Below are positions 45,472-54,918 of a DNA stretch of 64,000 bases, one piece after another. The notes beneath the pieces were generated by a model that was given only the letters and a program-made list of their open reading frames with translations, searched no databases and was not told where the DNA came from. The position numbers were made by a program, and so were the translations under genes. This stretch comes from UBA9926 sp913064795 (GTDB taxonomy: Bacteria; Pseudomonadota; Gammaproteobacteria; Pseudomonadales; Azotimanducaceae). The DNA is taken from assembly GCA_045560765.1 (NCBI GenBank), contig JBJKZD010000009.1, forward strand, positions 1-64,000, in the 5' to 3' direction. The stretch's first letter is position 1, and the number at the start of each line of letters is the position of its first letter.

Positions 45472-45642
45472 TTTTGCGACTCCTTACAATAGAATCTCGA
45501 CCGTATCCCGATCAAACCGATCCGGCGCCGGTAACGGCCAACCCTCTAAAAGACCCGTCGAGGGAATCAGAGACACACCCGTGTGCCAGAAACACGCTTC
45601 AACGCAGCGATCTAACGCTGGGTCAACACCGGATCATTAACC

Positions 45643-46434
45643 TCAACCAAAGAGCTCTGAGAGCTTCTTCCCAGGATGATCATGGCGCATAAACGCCTCA
45701 CCCACTAGAAAAGCACCCACGCCCTCTTCTCTGAGTACCTTCACATCGTCGCGGGAGTGAATGCCGCTCTCTGATACGACCAAGGTACCCTCGGGCACGA
45801 TCGGTAACAGCTCCAACGTGTTCTCGATTGACACCGAAAAGTCGTGTAAGTCTCGATTGTTTATACCTAACAAGCTCGGCGTTACAGCGAGGGCGCGCTC
45901 ACATTCTTCTCGATTATGGACTTCAACGAGGACATCCATCCCCAATAATTGAGCGCGACGGTGAAGCTGCTGAAGCGCTTCATCCTCGAGCGCCGCAACA
46001 ATCAATAATATGCAATCAGCCCCCAGCTTGTAGGACTCGAAAATTTGATATTCATCGACGATAAAATCTTTGCGCAGGACAGGACAACCGGCATTGGCTC
46101 TGGTCGTCAACAGGTCTGCATCTGCGCCAAAGAAAAAAGGCATATCGGTCAAACAGGAAATGCAAGCCGCACCATGCTCATCATAAGAGTGAGCAATCTG
46201 GGCAACATCATAATTCTCACGAATAACCCCCTTTGAAGGCGACCCTTTTTTTATTTCGGCAATAACAGCCGGCTTGCCCTCCTGGATTCGAGCCTCCAAC
46301 GCGGAACCGAACCCCCGAGGTAAATCAGCCCGCTCAAGTGCTTCAGGGTCAAGCGGGAACTGTTGCCGACGGCGCGCCACGTGGGCACGCTTTTCGGCAA
46401 GAATGCGTTCTAATACCGTTGGTGTGCTAGTCAC
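45643..46434 (-). CDS. trpC: Indole-3-glycerol phosphate synthase
   Basis: TrpC closes the indole ring from CdRP. The 263-residue monofunctional TIM barrel shows AVIAEIKKGSPSKG, PVLRKDFIVDEYQI, LGINNRDLHDFSV and VVSESGIHSRDDV. The start is GTG, whose G is the last base of the trpD TAG stop. It is not fused to TrpF, unlike E. coli. Last gene of rpe-trpE-trpG-trpD-trpC. Confidence 0.96.
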   Translation of the reverse strand: MTSTPTVLERILAEKRAHVARRRQQFPLDPEALERADLPRGFGSALEARIQEGKPAVIAEIKKGSPSKGVIRENYDVAQIAHSYDEHGAACISCLTDMPFFFGADADLLTTRANAGCPVLRKDFIVDEYQIFESYKLGADCILLIVAALEDEALQQLHRRAQLLGMDVLVEVHNREECERALAVTPSLLGINNRDLHDFSVSIENTLELLPIVPEGTLVVSESGIHSRDDVKVLREEGVGAFLVGEAFMRHDHPGKKLSELFG

Positions 46435-47459
46435 TATTGATCCGCCAGAGATTGAGAAAAAGTAACCAACTGCGCCAGTTTCTCCGCGGCTTGTCCGCTG
46501 AGTACCGCCGCTTCAGCCATCGAGACGCCCGCACCGAGGGAATCAGCAGCGGAGGCAGCGTACAAAGCGGCGCCCGCATTAAGGGCCACCATTTGCAGAG
46601 CAGGTAAATTCTTTCCTGAAAGCGCGTCTCGAACAAGGATCAGACTTTCTTTGGCGTCCTTCACAATCAAGGTCTGTAAGGGTTGTGCCTTCCAACCAAA
46701 GTCCTCAGGTCGCACGCTATATTCCGTGATCTCACCCTCTTTGAGTTCTGCGACCCGAGTCGGAGCGGCAATACTGATCTCATCCAACCCGTCTTCAGAG
46801 TGCACAACCAAGACCCGATGACTTCCCAACTTTTTTAGGACCTCCGCCATGGGTCGTACCCAATCTCCATCCGCAACACCCAACAGCTGGCATTTTGCGC
46901 CCGCGGGATTGGTCAAAGGCCCAAGCAAATTAAACATGGTTTTAAAAGCCAGCTCGCGCCGCGCACCAATGGCATGACGCATCGCACTGTGATGGTTGAG
47001 GGCAAACAAAAATCCAACGCCCACGGTTTCGATACAGTGACCCACCTGCTCGGGAGATAAATCAAGACGCACGCCTGCGGCTTCGAGAACATCCGCTGAG
47101 CCACTCACCCCGGATGCCGCTCGATTGCCATGCTTCGCAACTTTGACGCCGAGGGAAGCAGCAACGATCGCACTCGCGGTTGACACATTAAAAATATTGC
47201 TTCCGCTTCCGCCGGTCCCACAGGTATCCACAAGATGATCAAAGCGTTGGGGCAAGGGGGTTGCAAGCGATCGCATAACCTGGGCGGCCGCGGCAATTTC
47301 GGTCACCGTTTCGCCCTTGATTTTTAGCGCGGTTAAAGCCGCACCTATTTGAGCCGAGGTCGCCTCTCCAGTCATGATCGATTGCATCAGCTCCGCCATT
47401 TCAGGCTCTGAGAGATTTTCGCCATTAACCAGGCTTGCAAGTAGGGTCTGGGTAGTCAT
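46434..47459 (-). CDS. trpD: Anthranilate phosphoribosyltransferase
   Basis: TrpD transfers the phosphoribosyl group from PRPP to anthranilate. The 341-residue protein has the PRPP-binding VDTCGTGGSGSNIFNVST loop, KHGNRAASGVSGSADVL and FNLLGPLTNPA. It is separate from TrpG, the Pseudomonas-type arrangement. It overlaps trpG by ATGA and trpC by one base. Confidence 0.96.
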   Translation of the reverse strand: MTTQTLLASLVNGENLSEPEMAELMQSIMTGEATSAQIGAALTALKIKGETVTEIAAAAQVMRSLATPLPQRFDHLVDTCGTGGSGSNIFNVSTASAIVAASLGVKVAKHGNRAASGVSGSADVLEAAGVRLDLSPEQVGHCIETVGVGFLFALNHHSAMRHAIGARRELAFKTMFNLLGPLTNPAGAKCQLLGVADGDWVRPMAEVLKKLGSHRVLVVHSEDGLDEISIAAPTRVAELKEGEITEYSVRPEDFGWKAQPLQTLIVKDAKESLILVRDALSGKNLPALQMVALNAGAALYAASAADSLGAGVSMAEAAVLSGQAAEKLAQLVTFSQSLADQ

Positions 47460-48052
47460 TGAGTGGGATTCCTTTTGATAAAGTGCTCCAACAAAGCATG
47501 GCCGTGCTCGCTTAAAATTGACTCCGGATGAAACTGCACGCCCTCGACATCAAAGTCACGATGACGCACCCCCATGACAGCATCAAAGTGACCATCGTCG
47601 CTTTCCGTCCAAGCCGTCACCTCAAGCCCGTTAGGCATTTGCTCAGGATCAATGACCAAAGAATGATAGCGCGTCGCTCGAAAGGGATTCGGAAGTCCCT
47701 CGAACACACCAATACCTTTGTGATGGATCATCGACGTTTTTCCGTGCATCACAGCGGGCGCCCGAATAATCGAACCACCGAAGTGTTGTCCAATGCTCTG
47801 ATGACCGAGGCAAATTCCAAGCATTGGAATCTGCCCCGCAAAGCGTTTAATCACTGAGAGCGAAATACCAGCCTCGTTGGGTGTGCAGGGGCCTGGGGAG
47901 ATCACAATATGCTCAGGCGCGAGCTGCTCAATGGTCGCAATCGAAATCTCGTCATTTCGATAGACTTTGACCTCTTGGCCCAACTCAGAGAGATACTGAA
48001 CCACGTTGTAGGTAAACGAGTCGTAATTATCGATCATGAGCAGCATAGACAA
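47456..48052 (-). CDS. trpG: Anthranilate synthase glutamine amidotransferase subunit
   Basis: TrpG (component II) supplies ammonia to TrpE. The class I amidotransferase triad is seen as Cys in LGICLGHQSIG and His/Glu in VQFHPESILSE; the oxyanion loop is SPGPCTPNEAG. At 198 residues it is a stand-alone subunit and may also serve aminodeoxychorismate synthase (as PabA). It lies 24 bp after trpE and overlaps trpD. Confidence 0.95.
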   Translation of the reverse strand: MSMLLMIDNYDSFTYNVVQYLSELGQEVKVYRNDEISIATIEQLAPEHIVISPGPCTPNEAGISLSVIKRFAGQIPMLGICLGHQSIGQHFGGSIIRAPAVMHGKTSMIHHKGIGVFEGLPNPFRATRYHSLVIDPEQMPNGLEVTAWTESDDGHFDAVMGVRHRDFDVEGVQFHPESILSEHGHALLEHFIKRNPTQ

Positions 48053-48076
48053 TCCCCATTCATCTGCTTATTCCTT

Positions 48077-49597
48077 CTACCGGTTGCTTGTCGATGAGGG
48101 TGAAAATTTAAGTCCATCCACAGCGATCATCGCTGCCTGCATCACTGAACGCGCCTTGTTCTGCGTCTCCATCCATTCAAGGTCGGGCACCGAGTCGGCC
48201 ACAATGCCGGCACCAGCTTGCACATACAGTCGACCTCCCGTAATCACAGCTGTCCTGATCGCGATCGCAGTATCCATCTGACCCTGCCATGAAAGATACC
48301 CCACGGCACCACCGAATATGCCCCGCTTGACCGGCTCAAGCTCATCGATCACCTCCATCGCCCGAACCTTGGGTGCCCCGCTTAGAGTCCCAACGGGTAA
48401 GGTCGCCTTGAGTACATCGATGCCAGTTAAACCTGGTTTTAGCGTTCCGCAAACATTGGACGCCATATGCATCACATGAGCGTACCTTTCGATCGTCATC
48501 ATCTCTGAGACACGGATCGAGCCCGTTTCACACACTCTCCCGATGTCGTTACGCCCAAGATCGATCAGCATCAAATGTTCGGCACGCTCTTTAGGATCAG
48601 CCAAGAGCTCCGCCTCCATCTCAAGGTCTTCTTCCGCAGAACGGCCGCGCCTACGAGTCCCCGCGAGGGGACGCACCGTCACCTCACCATGTTCGAGACG
48701 AGCCAGAATCTCCGGTGAAGACGATACGATTTGCTCGGAGTCAAGATCCATGAAGTACATATAGGGCGAAGGGTTCAGTGCACGAAGTGCTCGATATAAG
48801 TTAAGGGGCTCAGCTTCAAAAGCGCAGGATAACCGTTGCGCCAGGATCACTTGCATCACATCCCCCGCCAGGATGTAGTCTTTAATTTTCTCAACATCGC
48901 GCTTGAACGCGGACTCACCGTAGGAGGAGACAAAATCAGTTTCCATCAGCCCCGGCGCCACATCCGGGGCACGCAGCGATTCAGGGATGGCGCCTCTGAG
49001 CGCGCCTTCCATCGCATCAAGACGAAGTTGCGCTTGCAGCAGCTCTTCATCTGAGAGCGCTGAAACATGGGTAATCAGATGCATACGGCCTTTCACATTA
49101 TCGAAAACAATGACGTCATCTGACACCATCAAAACAATATCTGAGGACCCAAGCTCATCTGGAGGGGTAGATTCTTTAATTCTTGATTCAACAAATCGGA
49201 CGGTGTCATAACCAAAGTAACCGACTAGGCCCCCGGTATAATTGGGCATCCCCTTGAGCCTCGGGTAACTGAATTGGTTCTGCAGGTCTGAAATTTCAGC
49301 CAGAGGATCTGAGACCGATTCGTCTCGAGTGACAATACCTGACTCGGTCATGGTCAGGCGCTCCCCGGAGATACGGAGTACTCGCCTCGCGGGCAGTCCG
49401 ATGATCGAAAACCGAGACCATTTTTCGCCACCTTGGTTCGCTGATTCTAGGAGGTAACTATAGGGGCCTTGGGCGACTTTGACGTAACAAGACAACGGGG
49501 TCTCAAAATCGGCGACGAGTTCCCGGCAGATCGGAAGGTGATTAAAGCCTTGATCAACGAGTTCCGAAAAATAACCTGGTGCCAGTTCTTGTTTCAC
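48077..49597 (-). CDS. trpE: Anthranilate synthase component I
   Basis: TrpE converts chorismate to anthranilate using ammonia from TrpG. The 506-residue protein shows the tryptophan feedback motif YSYLLESA near residue 48, the DLGRNDIGRV block, and the C-terminal core GAPKVRAMEVIDELEP. It starts only 12 bp after the rpe stop, so there is no room for a trp leader peptide/attenuator immediately upstream. Control is probably through the rpe promoter and feedback inhibition. Confidence 0.96.
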   Translation of the reverse strand: MKQELAPGYFSELVDQGFNHLPICRELVADFETPLSCYVKVAQGPYSYLLESANQGGEKWSRFSIIGLPARRVLRISGERLTMTESGIVTRDESVSDPLAEISDLQNQFSYPRLKGMPNYTGGLVGYFGYDTVRFVESRIKESTPPDELGSSDIVLMVSDDVIVFDNVKGRMHLITHVSALSDEELLQAQLRLDAMEGALRGAIPESLRAPDVAPGLMETDFVSSYGESAFKRDVEKIKDYILAGDVMQVILAQRLSCAFEAEPLNLYRALRALNPSPYMYFMDLDSEQIVSSSPEILARLEHGEVTVRPLAGTRRRGRSAEEDLEMEAELLADPKERAEHLMLIDLGRNDIGRVCETGSIRVSEMMTIERYAHVMHMASNVCGTLKPGLTGIDVLKATLPVGTLSGAPKVRAMEVIDELEPVKRGIFGGAVGYLSWQGQMDTAIAIRTAVITGGRLYVQAGAGIVADSVPDLEWMETQNKARSVMQAAMIAVDGLKFSPSSTSNR

Positions 49598-49609
49598 GCT
49601 CGCCTCAAA

Positions 49610-50278
49610 TTACTCTGGATCCAACGCTTCGCGCATGGCCCTAAGCGTTGCTTGATAATCAGAACTACCAAAGATTGCAGAACCCGCCACAAAAGTGTCC
49701 GCACCGGACGCATGAATGTCGGCGATATTATCTACTTTGACACCGCCGTCGACCTCCAGCCGAATATCGAGACCTCGCTCATCAATCATTTGACGAATTT
49801 GCCGAATCTTTGAGTGAGTTGATGGTATGAAGGTTTGCCCCCCAAAACCTGGATTAATGGACATCACGAGGATCATATCAAGCTTTTCCATCACCCACTC
49901 AAGTACTGAAACTGGGGTGGCTGGGTTTAGGACCAGGCCCGCCTTGAGACCCGCAGATCGAATAATTTCCAGAGACCGATCGATATGCTTTGTAGCTTCC
50001 GGATGAAACGTGATGTAGCTTGCTCCGACCTTAATAAATTCTTCGATCATGGCATCAACCGGCTCGACCATCAGATGAACATCGATTGGCGCTTTTATGC
50101 CATAGTCTCTGATCGCCTGACAAACCATCGGCCCGATGGTTAAGTTAGGTACATAATGGTTATCCATCACATCGAAGTGAATAATATCAGCGCCCGCATC
50201 AAGAACAGCCTCAACCTCTGCTCCCAATCGTGCAAAGTCAGCCGCCAAAATGGATGGCGCAATCCAGCAGTCTTTCAT
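49610..50278 (-). CDS. rpe: Ribulose-phosphate 3-epimerase
   Basis: Rpe interconverts ribulose-5-P and xylulose-5-P in the pentose phosphate pathway. The 222-residue TIM barrel has SILAADFARLG, the metal-binding HFDVMDNHYVPN and DVHLMVE, MSINPGFGGQ and LEVDGGV. It precedes trpE by 12 bp; in related genomes gph lies between them but is missing here. It provides a link to erythrose-4-P/ribose-5-P supply for aromatic synthesis. Confidence 0.96.
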   Translation of the reverse strand: MKDCWIAPSILAADFARLGAEVEAVLDAGADIIHFDVMDNHYVPNLTIGPMVCQAIRDYGIKAPIDVHLMVEPVDAMIEEFIKVGASYITFHPEATKHIDRSLEIIRSAGLKAGLVLNPATPVSVLEWVMEKLDMILVMSINPGFGGQTFIPSTHSKIRQIRQMIDERGLDIRLEVDGGVKVDNIADIHASGADTFVAGSAIFGSSDYQATLRAMREALDPE

Positions 50279-50329
50279 GATGTACCCTCGCTTACTAAAA
50301 ATTTATTGACTAATCATTGACTGAATCGA

Positions 50330-50357
50330 TATTTATTCTGTTAACGCGAGGATTCAA
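50330..50357 (-). promoter_or_regulatory. Candidate sigma-70 promoter for rpe-trp operon
   Basis: Minus strand TTGAAT (50352-50357), 16-bp spacer, TAAATA (50330-50335). The predicted start lies about 45 bp before the rpe ATG. Two AGTCAAT copies lie between the -10 and the gene and could be a regulator site, but this is speculative. Confidence 0.45.
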
Positions 50358-50627
50358 GGCACGCAGTTTAACCCAACCCTTCTTTTTTTGAGCGCCTAAT
50401 CCGGTGGCCTCGGGCAATCGGAGCTCCCGATCAAAGCCCTTCTGCGCACCCCCATCGACCCTTTATGGCGGTTTCCTAAAGCAGCAAGATCTCTTCCCGT
50501 AATAGCACCCGACGGCTAATCCAGCGCCCATAAAAAGTCGGTCGTTCCGAAATTTTATGCTTCATGTTTGCCTTTGATTCGAGTTTGAATGATCCAGATT
50601 TTTTTCTGCGATGCTCTAATCAGGTTG

Positions 50628-50697
50628 ACCTGCTTAGGTTTTATCTGCCCAAGTATCACCTGCTTAGCTTTACCTGCTGAGTTTTACCTGCTTAAGC
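50628..50697. repeat. Five-unit 14-15 bp degenerate tandem repeat
   Basis: Units are ACCTGCTTAGGTTTT, ATCTGCCCAAGTATC, ACCTGCTTAGCTTT, ACCTGCTGAGTTTT and ACCTGCTTAAGC, contiguous from 50628 to 50697. The core is ACCTGCTTAG. The unit length matches other intergenic repeats in this window. Confidence 0.85.
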
Positions 50698-50724
50698 CGC
50701 TCCTGGAATTGATTTAAATCACTG

Positions 50725-50745
50725 AAAAAAAACAGCCCCGACCAG
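50725..50745 (-). terminator. Possible terminator after murU
   Basis: On the minus strand GGTCGGGGCTG is followed by eight Ts (50732-50725). A short GACC/GGTC stem can form upstream, but the hairpin is weak. Position about 55 bp after the murU stop supports termination. Confidence 0.33.
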
Positions 50746-50798
50746 CCATCCTCCCTAGGGTCTTCGCCAAAGCCGATAAGCTTACAGGATGCGGCCGT

Positions 50799-51467
50799 TC
50801 AACGACACAGGCCAGACTCGTAATCGGCCTGCGCAGCCGCCAGACGCTCGGGCGTACCGACATCAGACCAGTAACCCAGATGCATTTCTCCCGTCAATCT
50901 TCCCTCGCTCGCGGCCGGAAACAAGACATCTCGCAGAGGGAAAGCGGCCTTCGGGCAATTGCGTATCAAATCCGGCGTAATGACCCCGATACCCGCGAAC
51001 GTTGCTTCGTTTCCAAGGCGCACACATCCAGAGGCCGTTAGACGAAAATCCCCCTGGGGGTGATGCTCAGGGTTCCTCACCAGCACCAAATGGTTGTTCA
51101 CTGCATCAACCTCCAGCAAACGCTGATAATCAAAGTCCACCAAAATATCGCTGCTTACGACAATAAACGGCGCTTCACCCAAATACCCAAGCGCCTGCTT
51201 AGCTCCACCGCCTGTTTCTAATAGATCGTGTTCCATTGAGTAGGTGATCTTAAGGCCATAACGCTGACCGTCGCCGAGGGCCTCCTGAATTAAATCTCCT
51301 CGATAATGAAGATTAACGACCACATCGCGGACGCCTGCCTCCTCCAGCTTTCTAAGATGACGCTCGATCAATGATTCCCTGCCCACAGTCAGCAATGGTT
51401 TGGGGCGATCGTCAGTGAGTGGCCGCATACGCTCACCCCGACCCGCTGCTAACAACAACGCCTTCAC
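50799..51467 (-). CDS. murU: MurNAc-1-P uridylyltransferase MurU
   Basis: MurU makes UDP-MurNAc from MurNAc-1-phosphate in the peptidoglycan recycling shortcut that bypasses MurA and gives fosfomycin tolerance in Pseudomonas. The 222-residue nucleotidyltransferase opens with LLAAGRGERMRPLT and has PKPLLTVG and VVSSDILVDFDY. It begins with GTG overlapping the amgK stop (GTGA), and the amgK-murU pairing is what identifies the substrate. Confidence 0.9.
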   Translation of the reverse strand: MKALLLAAGRGERMRPLTDDRPKPLLTVGRESLIERHLRKLEEAGVRDVVVNLHYRGDLIQEALGDGQRYGLKITYSMEHDLLETGGGAKQALGYLGEAPFIVVSSDILVDFDYQRLLEVDAVNNHLVLVRNPEHHPQGDFRLTASGCVRLGNEATFAGIGVITPDLIRNCPKAAFPLRDVLFPAASEGRLTGEMHLGYWSDVGTPERLAAAQADYESGLCR

Positions 51468-52474
51468 CCGGGGGCGGCCTTGATGAGAGGTTCAACATAC
51501 TCCTTGAGCCATTGAAAAAATTCTGAGCACTCGTCTTGCTCGCTGCAAACCTCGAAAATATAGTCCATGACCAAGGGAATATCGTCCAGGTATCGAGCCT
51601 TTCCATCCCGCAACGAAAGCCGTGCAAAAATTCCTGCGCACTTTAAATGTCGCTGGAGGCCCATCAAGTCGAAAGCGCTCAGAAACCCTAATCGATCCAT
51701 TCCCCGGAGATTAGGGTGAGCGCGCCAAACATCGAAATACGCTGCAACTTGCGACACCACCAACTCTCGATCAAAGCGCCAATAACAATCTTTCAACAGC
51801 GACACCAAGTCATAGGTTAAAGGCCCCACGACTGCATCTTGATAATCAAGCAACCCTAGACGCGCCTTCGGTCGCATCATAATGTTGCGGCTGTGAAAGT
51901 CACGGTGCACAAACACTTGAGGCTGGCGGACTGCGGATTCAATCAAAAACGCACACAGCGGCCGCCAAACCGACCAAAACGAATCATCAAGCTGGATGTT
52001 CAACAAACGTTGCAGATACCATTCGGGAAAGAGCTCGAGTTCTGCAGTTAACATTGCTTTTGAGTAATCGGGCAATTCACTTTCAACACGGGCTAGAGCG
52101 TTAAGCTGCAGCAAAAGATGGGGTAGTAGGTCCTGAGGCTTGGCCGAGCCGACACTCAATACGTCGAATAATTTTTCGTCCCCGAAGTCAGATAATGCTA
52201 AAAATCCCAGCGTCTCATCGAAAGCAAAAATCTCGGGTACCGGCTGAGCCGCGTTCCGAAGCTGCTCAGTAACGGATAGGAACTGCCCAAGGGGTTCTTT
52301 ATCGGGTGGTGCATCCATAAAGACCATCGGCTTTGATACAGCTGTGCACCTAAAATAGCGCCTAAAGCTCGCATCATCAGACACTGGCGCAAAAGTGCTT
52401 GGATGAAGCGGCTCGTCGCTTTTTACAATGCTGGCCGCGACCCAAGCGCCGAGGGCACGTAATCTCACATCCAT
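51464..52474 (-). CDS. amgK: Anomeric MurNAc/GlcNAc kinase AmgK
   Basis: AmgK phosphorylates the anomeric carbon of recycled MurNAc, feeding MurU. It belongs to the aminoglycoside phosphotransferase fold: VSDDASFRRYFRC in the N-lobe, the catalytic HRDFHSRNIM (Brenner motif) and LLDYQDAVVGP (metal Asp). Length 336. It is divergent from lptD across 77 bp, as in Pseudomonas. The third pathway enzyme, MupP, is not in the window. Confidence 0.9.
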   Translation of the reverse strand: MDVRLRALGAWVAASIVKSDEPLHPSTFAPVSDDASFRRYFRCTAVSKPMVFMDAPPDKEPLGQFLSVTEQLRNAAQPVPEIFAFDETLGFLALSDFGDEKLFDVLSVGSAKPQDLLPHLLLQLNALARVESELPDYSKAMLTAELELFPEWYLQRLLNIQLDDSFWSVWRPLCAFLIESAVRQPQVFVHRDFHSRNIMMRPKARLGLLDYQDAVVGPLTYDLVSLLKDCYWRFDRELVVSQVAAYFDVWRAHPNLRGMDRLGFLSAFDLMGLQRHLKCAGIFARLSLRDGKARYLDDIPLVMDYIFEVCSEQDECSEFFQWLKEYVEPLIKAAPG

Positions 52475-52551
52475 ACTCGGGCATCCACCGCGTTGTTGAT
52501 CGAACTCATTATGGCTTATTCTCTACTTTTAGAGAAAACACGACGACCGCT

Positions 52552-54876
52552 ATGTTTCGACGGCCATGCCGCTCAATGTCGATCACGATTTGGCTGACCT
52601 TCATTGCCGCGCCAAACCTTATTGCCAGCGAAACAGCAACGCTCGGTCTGCAAGCCGAACAGTGCCAAAATATAGGCGTCTCTCACCCAATTTTAGTCAA
52701 GCAACAAACCCTCGTCACGGCCAAGAGCGCGGAGGTTATCCCTGGCAAAACCTTATCTCTCGCAGGGGATGTCCGAATTACCCGGGGTGAAACTGAAATT
52801 ACAGCCGAGCAGGCTGAGCTCGACCTGGTCGACAACGCGATAGACCTTAACGATCAAGTTACTATTTTAGACAACAGTTTGTGCATGCAGGGTGCATCCG
52901 CGTCTGGAGATTTCTTCGAAGGCCTTGGCAGTGTTCAGTCCGCTCGTTTTCGACTCAACGCTTCTGGATTGAGGGGCGAGGCCAAGGAAATCAACCTCAC
53001 CTCAGGTCGCCGCCTTCATCTCTCAGAAGGGCTCGTTACTCGATGCCCCGAAGGATCCAACACATGGCAAATATCCAGTGACTCACTCACCGCTGATCCA
53101 GATCAGAGCCGGATCACCGCAAAAAATATGGCGCTTCGCCTGAGACAATTTCCTGTTTTGTACCTGCCTTATTTCAAGCTTGCGACCGACTCAGAGCGAC
53201 AATCCGGGCTTCTGCCCATGGGCCTGTCTCAAAACAGCCGAAACGGCGTTGAATCCAGCCTTGATTACTACCTCAATATTCAACCTAATTTTGATGCAAC
53301 AATGACCGCACGCCACTTAACCCGGCGCGGTACGATCATGGGCGGTGAAATCCGGGGCCTTGGAGCCTTTTATGAAGGCCAAATCAATGGGGAATATTTA
53401 CCCCAGGATGATTTCGATATCTGGAATGAACGATCTGACGCACCCGGGCAAGATCGAGAAAATCGCCATATCCTCAGCGCTTTTCATGCCTACAACCGCG
53501 GTATTTTCTCCAGCAAAATTAAATTTATTCAGGCCTCAGATACCCATTTTCTCCGAGATTTTGACAGCAACGTCGCGCCCTACGCGGCGAGTCTGGGTTC
53601 GATCGAGGCCACCAATCCGCAGTATGAAAAGATATTATCGGCACTCAACCAAAGTGTTGAAATCCAACTCAAAGGCAAACATCTGGGCGCACAACTTTAT
53701 TATCAGGGCTTCCAAAGCCTAACACCTCTGTTCAACGACCAAGCCGAAAAACGCCCGAGCCTTTTGATGAACTATCATCGCCGCTGGGGTTCAATTCGAG
53801 TGTCAGCTCTCGCAGAGGCAACAGAGTTTCGTGAGTCACGACTTGCAGACAATCCATTTAAGGTTCTACGACGGACCTACCATACAACCCTTTCATGGCC
53901 GAGACGCCTAGCATGGGGAGACATTGAGAGCACCATCGGATTTCAACACAAGCACTATGCATCAACCTTTGGGGACTTTGATGTAGGGAGTGAGAATTAC
54001 CCCTACTTACAACTACTCGGCACTTCGTCGCTGTTTAAACGCAGCGAAGGCGCCAAAACAACAAAAACGCTTGAACCAAGAATCAGCCTTGTGCTGGGTA
54101 AAAATGAAGAATGGCGCAACCAACCGTTACTGGATTCGGCACCCTTGGCGATCAACTATGAGGCCATTTTTGATCCCACCGGCGCCTCGGGAAACGATCT
54201 TGCTCCCGTCAACACAACCTTATCTGCGGGTCTCGCTCACCGCTGGATTGACAGCAGCACTGGACGTGAAATCTTCAACGCAAGGTTTGGTATCAGACAT
54301 CAATCAAAGGATCAAAATGACGCGAGGACTCGAGGCGAGAGTCGATCGCAACTGCTGATCGACCTGACAATGAAACCGTCCCGTCTTTTCAGCAGCCAGC
54401 TACAGCTGACCTTTGACCGAGATCGCCAAAAGATAGGTTCTGGGTTCTTGAATTTGGCCTATCAACCTCGACCTGGATTTTTTGCGAGCGTTCAGCATCG
54501 CTATCAAACCTTCACCGCCCAGAGCCAGATCAAGACCCAGACGGAAGCGCTCTCGGTTTCTCAAGTCGCCTTCAGTGCACCCCTTGGGACCCGATGGCGC
54601 ATTATGGGGCTGTGGGGGAAGAACAATACATCGGGCAAAAATATAGAGTCCGTTGCTGGTCTATCATACAATGCCTGTTGTTGGTCAATTGAAGCGGCGT
54701 ATCGCCGCTACTTAGATCCGCAACTGGTTTGGAATAAGCAGCGTTATCAGATCGAGAGAGAATCGCGTTCTGGCCTATTCTTAACGCTTGAGCTTAAAGG
54801 CCTGATGCGTATAGGCAGTGACGTAAGCAGGGTCTTTCAGCGTAGCGTTCCAATTTTTCAGCCGCTTCAACCTTAG
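52552..54876 (+). CDS. lptD: LPS assembly protein LptD
   Basis: LptD forms the outer-membrane barrel that inserts LPS into the outer leaflet, plugged by LptE. From ATG 52552 it has 774 residues: a signal peptide (about 1-26), an N-terminal OstA/jellyroll domain (GKTLSLAGDVRITRGETEIT) joining LptA, and a C-terminal 26-strand barrel. Cysteines for the inter-domain disulfides are present (AEQCQN, VTRCPEG and the adjacent pair in YNACCWS). The longer frame starting at 52399 would overlap amgK and lacks a signal peptide at its start. ATG 52576 is another option. Confidence 0.93.
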   Translation: MFRRPCRSMSITIWLTFIAAPNLIASETATLGLQAEQCQNIGVSHPILVKQQTLVTAKSAEVIPGKTLSLAGDVRITRGETEITAEQAELDLVDNAIDLNDQVTILDNSLCMQGASASGDFFEGLGSVQSARFRLNASGLRGEAKEINLTSGRRLHLSEGLVTRCPEGSNTWQISSDSLTADPDQSRITAKNMALRLRQFPVLYLPYFKLATDSERQSGLLPMGLSQNSRNGVESSLDYYLNIQPNFDATMTARHLTRRGTIMGGEIRGLGAFYEGQINGEYLPQDDFDIWNERSDAPGQDRENRHILSAFHAYNRGIFSSKIKFIQASDTHFLRDFDSNVAPYAASLGSIEATNPQYEKILSALNQSVEIQLKGKHLGAQLYYQGFQSLTPLFNDQAEKRPSLLMNYHRRWGSIRVSALAEATEFRESRLADNPFKVLRRTYHTTLSWPRRLAWGDIESTIGFQHKHYASTFGDFDVGSENYPYLQLLGTSSLFKRSEGAKTTKTLEPRISLVLGKNEEWRNQPLLDSAPLAINYEAIFDPTGASGNDLAPVNTTLSAGLAHRWIDSSTGREIFNARFGIRHQSKDQNDARTRGESRSQLLIDLTMKPSRLFSSQLQLTFDRDRQKIGSGFLNLAYQPRPGFFASVQHRYQTFTAQSQIKTQTEALSVSQVAFSAPLGTRWRIMGLWGKNNTSGKNIESVAGLSYNACCWSIEAAYRRYLDPQLVWNKQRYQIERESRSGLFLTLELKGLMRIGSDVSRVFQRSVPIFQPLQP

Positions 54877-54918
54877 TGTTGCAACGGTTCGGCTCATCCT
54901 GAGATAAGGTCTTAGCTC

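Larger units (their letters stand above)
50279..50798. other. 520-bp gap between murU and rpe
   Basis: This non-coding stretch holds, in minus-strand order, a GC-rich segment followed by a T8 run after murU (50725-50732, possible terminator), a five-unit tandem repeat (50628-50697), an unassigned middle (about 50360-50625) and the rpe promoter. No gene or known RNA is recognised. Confidence 0.5.

Noticed and set aside
49598..49609. A trp leader peptide and attenuator before trpE
   Set aside because: The rpe-trpE gap is only 12 bp, and no Trp-codon-rich short frame with a terminator was seen upstream of rpe.
52399..52551. N-terminal extension of lptD into amgK
   Set aside because: It would place 51 residues ahead of the evident signal peptide and overlap amgK on the other strand; ATG 52552 fits better.
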